NCBI RefSeq assembly: GCF_000378605.1
Contig: NZ_KB905157.1
Location: 62,001-126,000, forward strand
Length of the DNA stretch: 64,000 nt
Direction: 5' to 3'
From: Thioalkalivibrio sp. ALJ21
GTDB lineage: Bacteria > Pseudomonadota > Gammaproteobacteria > Ectothiorhodospirales > Ectothiorhodospiraceae
Shown here in pieces: positions 57,657-64,000 of the stretch (the first letter of the stretch is position 1; every line of letters starts with the position of its first letter). The translations under genes and the position numbers were made by a program. Under the pieces are notes generated by a model. It had not been told where the DNA came from. It saw only the letters and a program-made list of their open reading frames with translations, and did not search any database.

Positions 57657-59333
57657 ATGTACAACGTCGCGACCCGAGGCCCGTTCAAGGGGCTGAACCC
57701 GCGCGTAGCGCCGATCGCATTGATGCTGGTGGTGATGATCGCGCTGTTCGCGATCTACCGTACCGAGCAGCTCGAGCAGGCCGTCTTTGATGCCCGCGAT
57801 TTCCTGACACCCTTTCTCGAGTGGTACTACGTCGTCGCGATGGCCTTTTTCCTGGTCATCGTGATCTGGCTGGGGGTCGGACGCTACAAGGACGTGCGCC
57901 TGGGGCGCGACGACGAGGTGCCGGAGTTCACCACGCTCTCCTGGCTGGCGATGCTGTTTGCCGCCGGCATGGGCGTGGGCCTCCTGTTCTGGGCGGTGGC
58001 CGAGCCGCTCAGTCACTACGGGGGCAACCCGTTCCTGCTGGACAATGGCGAGACGGCCGAGGCCGCCGACATGTCCATGGTGCTGACCTATTTTCACTGG
58101 GGTTTGAACGCCTGGGCGGTGTTCGCCCTGCTGGCGCTCATCCTTGCCTATTTCGGCTTTCGCAAGGGGCAACCGCTGGCGCTGCGCTCCGCGCTGCATC
58201 CGCTGATCGGGAAATACAGCCACGGCTGGCCCGGCGACATCGTTGATCTGCTGGCCATCCTCGCCACGGTGTTCGGGATCGCGACCACCCTGGGGCTGGG
58301 CATTCAGCAGCTGGATACCGGGCTGGTGCACACCCTGGGGATTTCCGGCGGCGAAAACGGGCAGCTGTTCCTGGCGGCACTGCTCACGGTGATCGCGATT
58401 GTCTCGGTCATTACCGGCGTCCAGGTCGGTGTGCAGCGGGTCTCGCAGGCCAATATGTGGTTGAGCGTGGCCCTGATGGGCCTGCTGCTGATCTGGGGGC
58501 CGACCCAGTATCTGCTGGCGCTGTTCGTGCAGTCCTCCGGCAGCTACCTGCAGAACCTGCTGGGGCTGTCGCTGTACACCCACGCCCACCAGACGGACCC
58601 CTGGCACTCCGACTGGACGGTGTTCTACTGGGGCTGGTGGCTGGCCTGGGCCCCGTTTGTCGGGCTGTTTATTGCGCGCATCTCGCGCGGTCGCACGCTG
58701 CGCGAGTTCGTCCTGGGCGTGCTGCTGGTGCCCACGGTGATCACCTTTTTCTGGCTGGCGATGCTCGGTGGTACCGCGCTGCATGCCGAGGTCGAGGGGA
58801 TTGCGGATATTGCCGACAAGGTCTCCGAGGACCTGACCATGGCCACCTTCGCGACCATGGATACGCTGGAACCCTGGCTGGTGGCCAAGGTCGGTGGCGG
58901 GCTGATCACAATCCTGATTGCGACCTACCTGCTGACCTCCGCCAACGCCGGGATCGTCGTGATCAATACCCTGCTGGCCCACGGTTCCACAGAGCACCGC
59001 AAGCGGCATCTGACCATCTGGGGTGCGCTGATCGGCCTGATCACTGCGGTGCTGCTACTGGCGGGTGGGCTCGAGGTCCTGCAAAGCGCGGTTATTCTTG
59101 CGGCCCTGCCGTTTTCGCTGGTGATCCTGATGATGATCGTGGGGCTGATCCGGGGACTGGAGCAGGAGCGCTGGGCACCGCGTCCGGGCGAGAGGACGAT
59201 TCTGCCCAGCGAGCCCTGGCAGGTGCCGGCAGATCGCATGCACGAGGACTACGACACCGAGGATGATGCCCCCGAATCCGGCCCGGACGACGACAATCCG
59301 GAAGATCGGGAACCACCGCCGCGGCCGTGGTGA
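57657..59333 (+). CDS. BCCT family transporter (betaine/choline/carnitine)
   Basis: A 558-residue transporter with about twelve membrane segments. 'AAGMGVGLLFWAVAEPLSHY' is the glycine-rich family motif, 'FYWGWWLAWAPFVGLFIARI' is the Trp-rich substrate-binding helix 8 and 'SRGRTLREFVLGVLLVPTVI' follows it. The C-terminal ~50 residues are strongly acidic (DYDTEDDAPESGPDDDNPED). Members take up glycine betaine, choline, ectoine or carnitine; an osmolyte transporter suits a halophile. It starts 27 bases after the metallopeptidase gene with a GGAGG site. Confidence 0.93.
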   Translation: MYNVATRGPFKGLNPRVAPIALMLVVMIALFAIYRTEQLEQAVFDARDFLTPFLEWYYVVAMAFFLVIVIWLGVGRYKDVRLGRDDEVPEFTTLSWLAMLFAAGMGVGLLFWAVAEPLSHYGGNPFLLDNGETAEAADMSMVLTYFHWGLNAWAVFALLALILAYFGFRKGQPLALRSALHPLIGKYSHGWPGDIVDLLAILATVFGIATTLGLGIQQLDTGLVHTLGISGGENGQLFLAALLTVIAIVSVITGVQVGVQRVSQANMWLSVALMGLLLIWGPTQYLLALFVQSSGSYLQNLLGLSLYTHAHQTDPWHSDWTVFYWGWWLAWAPFVGLFIARISRGRTLREFVLGVLLVPTVITFFWLAMLGGTALHAEVEGIADIADKVSEDLTMATFATMDTLEPWLVAKVGGGLITILIATYLLTSANAGIVVINTLLAHGSTEHRKRHLTIWGALIGLITAVLLLAGGLEVLQSAVILAALPFSLVILMMIVGLIRGLEQERWAPRPGERTILPSEPWQVPADRMHEDYDTEDDAPESGPDDDNPEDREPPPRPW

Positions 59334-59445
59334 GGATCGGACGCTGCGCCGGTCGTGGCGGAAAGTCCCGCCGGCTTTGCGTTCACTTTTGGACGCGGCG
59401 GCCTTGCCTTAGCCTGTGCACACATTTGATAACCGAGAGAGCATC

Positions 59446-59733
59446 ATGAGCGACGACACCCTGCAGCTGTCCGGCGACCTGATCCAGAAGATCCAGGACG
59501 TGCTGGTCGAGACCGATCCCAAGGCCCAGCAGCCCATCGTGGCCGTGCAGTATCTGAGCGCGATCACCGGTTTTCTGGTGGCGCAGATGCCGGAGTCGGT
59601 GAACGAGCGCAAGGAGTATCTGAAACAGCTCTCGCAGTTCACCGAGTCGGTGTTCGTGGATATGGAGAGCCGCAAGCAGGCCGCCCCGCCGCCGCAGGAG
59701 GCCAGTGGCGTCTGGCGCCCGGGCGATAACTAA
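59446..59733 (+). CDS. Hypothetical protein
   Basis: A 95-residue soluble acidic protein. The helical core 'QQPIVAVQYLSAITGFLVAQ' and 'NERKEYLKQLSQFTESVFVD' is well formed, and the C-terminus is Pro/Ala-rich. I recognise no family. The ATG at 59446 is preferred to 59416 because the longer version adds only unconserved-looking residues. A hairpin without a T-run follows at 59744-59763. Confidence 0.65.
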   Translation: MSDDTLQLSGDLIQKIQDVLVETDPKAQQPIVAVQYLSAITGFLVAQMPESVNERKEYLKQLSQFTESVFVDMESRKQAAPPPQEASGVWRPGDN

Positions 59734-59743
59734 AGTCCGTTTG

Positions 59744-59763
59744 TGCCCGCCTGAGTGCGGGCA
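59744..59763. terminator. Hairpin between convergent genes
   Basis: TGCCCGC-CTGAGT-GCGGGCA is a perfect 7-base stem. There is no T-run, so termination by this hairpin alone is uncertain. Confidence 0.4.
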
Positions 59764-59782
59764 TGAAGCCGGAGGCTGGGGC

Positions 59783-60361
59783 TCAGTCGTCCCCGGCCTC
59801 GTCCTTCTTGCGTGAGCGCATCTGGCGCAGCATGGCCTCCTGCTCGTTGAAGCTTGGCATGCGCCGCTTGCCGCCCACGTCGCGATCGCGCTCATTCGCC
59901 CCGGCGGGACCCGGGTGCCCGGCGCGCTCGCCTTCCTTGATCGACTGGTATTCAGTCAGTTCGCGCTGGGCGTCCTCGTCGCTGGTGTAGCGGCCGCGAT
60001 AATCCTGCGGCGGCTTGTGCCCCTTGCGCAGGAACACCTGCTTGCGCAGTTCCTTGTTGTAGTCGGTCACGCGGCGGTCGATCCAGATCAGATCAAACGC
60101 CGCCCAGGCGGCGATGGCACCCGCCGGGATCAGCCACCACCAGCCAGCCATAAGCCAGGCCGTGATCAGAATTGCCGCGCTCAGGCCGATGTAGCCGGCG
60201 CCCCCCAGGGGCTCACGCAGATAGAAGCGGTGCAGTCCCAGCGGAAACAGGACCCAGGCGATGTAGGCGGGCGGGCGCGCGCGCATCTCGGCCGCGAGTT
60301 TCGCGTTGATCGCTTGCAGGCCGCCGCCCTCGAGATCCAGTTCCTTCCACGCCTTGCGCAT
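59783..60361 (-). CDS. TM2 domain-containing membrane protein
   Basis: A 192-residue protein. 'PAYIAWVLFPLGLHRFYLRE' and 'PLGGAGYIGLSAAILITAWL' form a TM2-type pair of membrane helices with the Gly-Leu-His-Arg-Phe-Tyr turn motif, then a third hydrophobic stretch, and a long hydrophilic C-terminal tail from residue ~100 that is rich in Arg, Asp and Glu. The function of TM2 proteins in bacteria is not known. The ATG at 60361 is chosen over 60394. Confidence 0.75.
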   Translation of the reverse strand: MRKAWKELDLEGGGLQAINAKLAAEMRARPPAYIAWVLFPLGLHRFYLREPLGGAGYIGLSAAILITAWLMAGWWWLIPAGAIAAWAAFDLIWIDRRVTDYNKELRKQVFLRKGHKPPQDYRGRYTSDEDAQRELTEYQSIKEGERAGHPGPAGANERDRDVGGKRRMPSFNEQEAMLRQMRSRKKDEAGDD

Positions 60362-60468
60362 GGATGCCTCCCAGCTGTTAGCGTTTGATCCCACGGTAAC
60401 GAACCGCGCGGGCGGGTGCGATTGCGCGGGTTCGGCTCGGGGTTACCGGGCGCTGCGGCCGTGTTTCC

Positions 60469-61467
60469 TTAAGCGGTGGGGTTCTCGTGTGCCGGGTCGC
60501 GCTCCAGCAGGCGGCGTGCGGCCTCGCGCACGGGGCGACCCTGATAGAGCACGGCGTGGACCTCCGCACAGATGGGCATGTCCACCGACAGGGTCTTGGC
60601 GCGGGCGTTGATTTGCCGCGCGGTCTCCACGCCCTCGACCGACTGGCCGATACGGGCACGAGCTGTCTCCAAGTCATAGCCCTGGCCCAGCAGACGGCCC
60701 AGGCGGCGGTTGCGCGACTGGTCATCGGTACAAGTGAGGATCAAGTCGCCCAGCCCGGACAGCCCGGTCAGGGTGCCCGGCTGGGCACCGACCGCCTCGC
60801 CCAGGCGCTGCATCTCGGCCAGTCCCCGCGTCATCAGTGCCGCACGGGCGTTGGCGCCGTAGCCGGCGCCGTCGGCGATCCCGGTCGCGACGGCGAGCAC
60901 GTTCTTCAATGCGCCACCGAGCTCCACGCCGATCACGTCGGGATTGCGATAGATGCGCAGGGCCTCGCCATGCAGGGCCCCGGCCAGCCGGTCCAGGCTG
61001 CGCTCGCTCTGCGAGGCCGCCGTCAGCGCGGTGGGCTGGCCGCGGGCCACCTCTGCGGCGAAGGACGGCCCGGAGATCAGTGCGGGCGGGAAGCCGTCAC
61101 CCAGTTCTTCCTCGGCGATCTCGTGCAGCCAGGCCCCGCTGGAGGTCTCGAGCCCCTTGGTGGCCCAGGCGACCGTCTGGCCTTCACGCAGGCGCGGCTG
61201 CATCCAGCGCAGGGTCTCGCGAAAGGCCCCGGACGGCACCGCGATCAGCACCAGGTCCACATCGTCGATTACGCCAGGGTCGGCGCTGATGGACAGGTTT
61301 TCCGGGAAGGGGATGCCGGGCAGGTAGCGGGCGTTCTCGCGCTCGCGGCTCAGCCGCTCGGCGACCTCGTCCTTGCGGCCCCAGAGCACGACGTCCTGGT
61401 GCAGGCGCGCGGCATGGATCGCCAGCGCGGTGCCCCAGGAGCCGCCACCCAGGAGTGCGATACGCAC
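60469..61467 (-). CDS. gpsA: Glycerol-3-phosphate dehydrogenase [NAD(P)+]
   Basis: A 332-residue enzyme that makes sn-glycerol-3-phosphate for phospholipid synthesis. The Rossmann motif is 'VRIALLGGGSWGTALAIHAA', with 'AVPSGAFRETLRWMQPRLRE', 'ISGPSFAAEVARGQPTALTA' and 'GIADGAGYGANARAALMTRG' conserved. The start is a GTG at 61467, 16 bases downstream of secB. It ends the rhodanese-grxC-secB-gpsA operon. Confidence 0.96.
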   Translation of the reverse strand: MRIALLGGGSWGTALAIHAARLHQDVVLWGRKDEVAERLSRERENARYLPGIPFPENLSISADPGVIDDVDLVLIAVPSGAFRETLRWMQPRLREGQTVAWATKGLETSSGAWLHEIAEEELGDGFPPALISGPSFAAEVARGQPTALTAASQSERSLDRLAGALHGEALRIYRNPDVIGVELGGALKNVLAVATGIADGAGYGANARAALMTRGLAEMQRLGEAVGAQPGTLTGLSGLGDLILTCTDDQSRNRRLGRLLGQGYDLETARARIGQSVEGVETARQINARAKTLSVDMPICAEVHAVLYQGRPVREAARRLLERDPAHENPTA

Positions 61468-61483
61468 GGGTGCGAGTCCCGGA

Positions 61484-62020
61484 TCAGGCCTGGGAGGTCG
61501 ACTCCGGCGCGTCCGCCTGCGCGTCGCCGGACGCCTTTTTCTGGTCTTCCAGGTGTTGCTGGTACAGCGCCTCGAAGTTGACCGGCTGCAGCAGCAACTG
61601 CGGGAAGCCGCCCTTGAGTACCAGGTCCGCAACCGTTTCGCGGGCGAACGGGAACAGCAGGTTCGGGCAGTAGGAGCCCAGCAGCTGGTTGAGCTGGTCG
61701 CGGGGGAAGCCGCGGACGATGAACACACCGGCCTGGTTGATTTCGACCAGGTAGGCGGTCTTGCCGTTGGACTCGGTGGTCACGGTCAGTTTCAGCTCGA
61801 CCTCGAACACGCCCTCTTCTTCGCGAATCGGGCGGGCGTTGGTGTTCAGCTGAATGTTGGTGTCGCCCTTCCACTCGTTCAGAAAGATCTCGGGGGCATC
61901 CGGCGACTCGAACGAGATGTCCTTGATGAACACCTTCTGGATGGAGAAGCCGGGGTTGTCCTGGGAGTTGCCCTGCGCGCCCGCGCTGTTACCGCTGGTG
62001 TTGGAGGTTTCTTCAGCCAT
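61484..62020 (-). CDS. secB: Protein-export chaperone SecB
   Basis: A 178-residue chaperone that keeps precursors unfolded for SecA. 'FSIQKVFIKDISFESPDAPE', 'VFIVRGFPRDQLNQLLGSYC' and 'PNLLFPFARETVADLVLKGG' are the core, with an acidic N-terminal extension and a long C-terminal tail. It lies between grxC and gpsA as in most gammaproteobacteria. Confidence 0.97.
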   Translation of the reverse strand: MAEETSNTSGNSAGAQGNSQDNPGFSIQKVFIKDISFESPDAPEIFLNEWKGDTNIQLNTNARPIREEEGVFEVELKLTVTTESNGKTAYLVEINQAGVFIVRGFPRDQLNQLLGSYCPNLLFPFARETVADLVLKGGFPQLLLQPVNFEALYQQHLEDQKKASGDAQADAPESTSQA

Positions 62021-62129
62021 GATGTTGTTCCGAGTCGTGGAGAATGGGATTGGTGTGCGGGAATCGTAAAGGAATGTGGCGCCGGATAGGAGTCAAGAGG
62101 CGGGTGAGTTTTCCCGTCGTCCTGGGGGT

Positions 62130-62408
62130 TCAGGCGTCGCTGGTGCGCGCGATGCCGGCCGCTTCGGCCATCCGGTGCAGTTCACCGGAGCGATCCAGCG
62201 CCTGCAGCTCGTCGTATCCGCCGATATGGGTGTCACCCAGGAAGATCTGTGGCACCGAGCTGCGACCGGCCCGCTGTTCCATGTCCGCACGCGCCCCGGG
62301 TTCGCGATCCACCGGGTGGTCGTCGAAGGGGTAACCGTGGTGGATCAGCAGCCGGCGGGCCAGCAGGCAGAACGGGCAGCGGACCGTGCCATAGACCTCG
62401 AAGCGCAT
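62130..62408 (-). CDS. grxC: Glutaredoxin 3
   Basis: A 92-residue dithiol glutaredoxin. The active site is 'GTVRCPFCLLARRLL' (CPFC instead of the usual CPYC), with 'SSVPQIFLGDTHIGGYDELQ' holding the cis-Pro and glutathione site. It shares one base with the stop of the rhodanese gene (TAATG), so it is translationally coupled to it. Confidence 0.94.
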   Translation of the reverse strand: MRFEVYGTVRCPFCLLARRLLIHHGYPFDDHPVDREPGARADMEQRAGRSSVPQIFLGDTHIGGYDELQALDRSGELHRMAEAAGIARTSDA

Positions 62409-62836
62409 TACTTCTTCTTGATCGGCATGCCCGCGGATTGCCAGGCCTGGATGCCGCCCTGGAGGTTCACGACATCCTGGAAACCCGCGGCGGTCAGCTG
62501 CGAGGCGGCCATCGCGGAGCGGTTGCCGCTACGGCAGTACACCACCACGGGCTTGTCCTTGTACTTGGCGATGTCGTCCATGCGCTTTTGCAGGCTGCCC
62601 ACCGGGATGTGCTTGGCCCCACCAATGCGGCCGGAGGCGATCTCGTTGTCCTCGCGCACGTCCAGCACCAGGCTGTCGTCCTGATTGATCACGCGCACGG
62701 CCTCGTTCGGCGAAAGGGTGCGGTACTTGCGGGTCAGTCGGCGGAACTCGGTGAACAGAATCATCCCGACAACCGCCAGCAGGGCACCGGTCAGGATCGG
62801 GTGATTGGACAGGAATTCAGGGAGTCTTTCGAGCAT
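62408..62836 (-). CDS. Membrane-anchored rhodanese-domain protein (YibN-like)
   Basis: A 142-residue protein. A single N-terminal membrane helix ('LTGALLAVVGMILFTEFRRL') anchors one rhodanese domain with 'VVVYCRSGNRSAMAASQLTA', where the Cys in CRSGNR is the persulfide-carrying nucleophile. E. coli YibN has the same architecture and gene order. It should handle sulfane sulfur or persulfides at the inner membrane. It is followed by grxC. Confidence 0.93.
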   Translation of the reverse strand: MLERLPEFLSNHPILTGALLAVVGMILFTEFRRLTRKYRTLSPNEAVRVINQDDSLVLDVREDNEIASGRIGGAKHIPVGSLQKRMDDIAKYKDKPVVVYCRSGNRSAMAASQLTAAGFQDVVNLQGGIQAWQSAGMPIKKK

Positions 62837-62864
62837 TCAGGCCGCCGCGTCGGTCAGGGAGATG

Positions 62865-63200
62865 TCAGGAGCTGCAGAAAACGTCCTGCATCATACCGAT
62901 CAGGCGCAGCGTGCGGGAGTCCCCCACTCGGTAGTAGACACGGTTCGCATCCTTGCGGGTCGCCAGGATGCCCTTGTCGCGCAGGATGCCCAGGTGCTGC
63001 GAAATGTTGCTCTGCGAAGTCCCGACCTGATCGACGATTTCCTGTACGCTGATCTCGCGATCGCCGAGAATGCAGAGGATCTTGAGCCGCAGGGGGTGGG
63101 ACATGGCCTTGAGCGAGCGCGAGGCCCGCTCGATGTCCTCGTCCTGGGACATCAGTTCTTCTTCGACCATCTTTTCTTCTTCGACCGCTTCGTTGCTCAC
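62865..63200 (-). CDS. ArsR family regulator, two-cysteine BigR/YgaV/SqrR-like
   Basis: A 111-residue winged helix-turn-helix repressor. The DNA-binding unit is 'VQEIVDQVGTSQSNISQHLG', and the wing 'ATRKDANRVYYRV' follows. Cys43 ('RLKILCILGD') and Cys109 ('MMQDVFCSS') sit where the persulfide-sensing cysteines of YgaV and BigR/SqrR lie, so a sulfide or redox signal is likely rather than a metal. The GTG at 63200 has AGAGG 7 bases upstream. It is next to the rhodanese gene on the same strand and divergent from envC. Confidence 0.85.
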   Translation of the reverse strand: MSNEAVEEEKMVEEELMSQDEDIERASRSLKAMSHPLRLKILCILGDREISVQEIVDQVGTSQSNISQHLGILRDKGILATRKDANRVYYRVGDSRTLRLIGMMQDVFCSS

Positions 63201-63251
63201 GGCATGCCTCTTTATTGTTTTGCGAAACAGCAAGCCCGTAACCGGGTGAGA

Positions 63252-63279
63252 ATATAAGTACCTAAACGTACCCCGATAT
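63252..63279. promoter_or_regulatory. AT-rich dyad between the ArsR gene and envC
   Basis: ATAT-N2-GTAC-N6-GTAC-N4-ATAT is an imperfect symmetrical site in the only AT-rich stretch of the region, overlapping the envC ATG. It is a candidate for binding by the two-cysteine ArsR protein. It does not match the ATTC-N8-GAAT operator of BigR/SqrR. Confidence 0.35.
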
Positions 63280-64000
63280 GCGAATTTGCGCAATCTTGAC
63301 TTCCCGATACCCCTTACTGCTTGTTCTGGCGGCATTTTTGCTGGTACCCGCGGGCAGCCTCTCGGCGTTTGAGCCGGAGGCCGAGCTGGAGGAGACGCTG
63401 GAGGCGATCCGTGACCTGGAGCGCAGCCAGGAGGAGCGCCACGCGGCGCTCGAACGCCTGGAGGATGAGCTCGCGCGCGCGGCGCGAGGCAGCAGCGAGT
63501 CGCGGCGCGAATTGCGCGAGCTGGAGGCCCAGCGCGCGCAGCAGTCCGAGGTGATCGCCGAGCACGAGGCGCGCGTTGAACAGGAAGAAGAGCGGCTGCG
63601 CGAGGAACGCGTGCAGGCGGGGCGCCTGCTGCGCGACCAGTGGCAGCGCGACCGGCACCCGGGGCGCGTTCCGGGAACCGGGGGCGAGGGCGAGCTGAGC
63701 CGGTTGCACCCGGAGATCGCCGCGCGCCTGCGGGAGGCGCGGGCCGAGGCGCTGGTCGCCCTGGGGGAGCAGCTTGAAGTGCTGCGCGCCGCCCGCGACG
63801 ACCTGGAACGCGAGCAGGCGGTACTGGCCGAACAGGAGGCGGCGCTGCGCGAGGTGGTGGCGGATCTCGAACGCGAGGAGGAACGGCAGCGTGCGGCGAT
63901 GGAGGAACTGGAACGGGCGATCGAGGACGAGGCACTGGAGCTGGCACGGCTGGAACGTAACGCGGAGACCCTGGAGGATCTGATTCGCGAGGTGGAGCGC
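63278..64000 (+). CDS. envC: Murein hydrolase activator EnvC-like protein, 3'-truncated
   Basis: The frame runs off the right edge, giving 241 residues of the N-terminal part. A signal peptide ('YPLLLVLAAFLLVPAGSLSA') is followed by a long coiled coil of Glu/Arg/Leu heptads, as in EnvC (YibP), which activates the amidases AmiA and AmiB in cell division. The LytM domain that would confirm the call is outside the window. The location next to the rhodanese-grxC-secB-gpsA operon matches E. coli. A different coiled-coil protein cannot be excluded. Confidence 0.75.
   Translation, partial: MRICAILTSRYPLLLVLAAFLLVPAGSLSAFEPEAELEETLEAIRDLERSQEERHAALERLEDELARAARGSSESRRELRELEAQRAQQSEVIAEHEARVEQEEERLREERVQAGRLLRDQWQRDRHPGRVPGTGGEGELSRLHPEIAARLREARAEALVALGEQLEVLRAARDDLEREQAVLAEQEAALREVVADLEREEERQRAAMEELERAIEDEALELARLERNAETLEDLIREVER

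Overview
The window looks like the chromosome of a GC-rich gammaproteobacterium, most likely a halophilic or haloalkaliphilic sulfur oxidiser of the Ectothiorhodospiraceae (Thioalkalivibrio-like). This is inferred from gene order (smpB/ratA/rnfH/bamE/fur, pcnB-folK-dNK-panBCD, rhodanese-grxC-secB-gpsA), very acidic proteins, osmolyte and sodium-coupled transporters, and a two-cysteine ArsR regulator beside a rhodanese. No 16S, tRNA or CRISPR sequence was recognised, so the taxonomy is inference.

Layout. 1-9.7 kb: the end of a Spy/CpxP-like gene, an M48 lipoprotein protease with a DUF3634 protein, an Xre/RES toxin-antitoxin pair, a doxX-pirin-FMN reductase-pirin operon with a divergent LysR regulator, then MazG, SDR and PPOX-fold enzymes. 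8.9-15.5 kb is accessory in character: lipoprotein, DUF5996, MarC, a ParE/RelE-type TA pair, a second DUF3634 copy, PilZ, an AT-rich orphan gene with zinc-ribbon-like cysteines, and about 800 bases with no convincing gene. 15.5-23 kb: katG, corA, usp, smr, patatin, a PEBP-family protein and a PfkB kinase, separated by palindromic repeats. 23.4-28.7 kb: a MacB/FtsX-type ABC exporter with a tiny membrane protein and a periplasmic adaptor, split by a ~736-bp inverted-repeat element. 28.7-38 kb: hrpB, an AI-2E-type permease, a YqjD/YqjE-like envelope set, smpB, an SNF transporter, ratA, rnfH, bamE, fur. 38-44.8 kb: GST, hslR, nudix, pcnB, folK, dNK, panB, panC, panD. 44.8-55 kb: sucC, sucD, nadE, PII, bamD, rluD, pgeF, clpB. 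55-64 kb: a lipase-like lipoprotein, a zinc metallopeptidase-like protein, a BCCT transporter, gpsA, secB, grxC, rhodanese, a BigR/YgaV-like regulator and the 5' part of envC.

How it fits together. Most of the window is core housekeeping: pantothenate, folate and NAD synthesis, the succinyl-CoA step, outer-membrane assembly (bamD, bamE), protein quality control (clpB, smpB, secB) and RNA metabolism (pcnB, hslR, rluD, hrpB). The unusual content lies in the spaces between genes: several families of intergenic palindromes, two related inverted-repeat elements at 26.7 and 38.1 kb, and a 304-bp element (51933-52236) with near-perfect 33-bp terminal inverted repeats and at least six internal stems. 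That last element ends one base before a sigma-32-type promoter for clpB. It is the strongest candidate for an undescribed element or structured RNA here.
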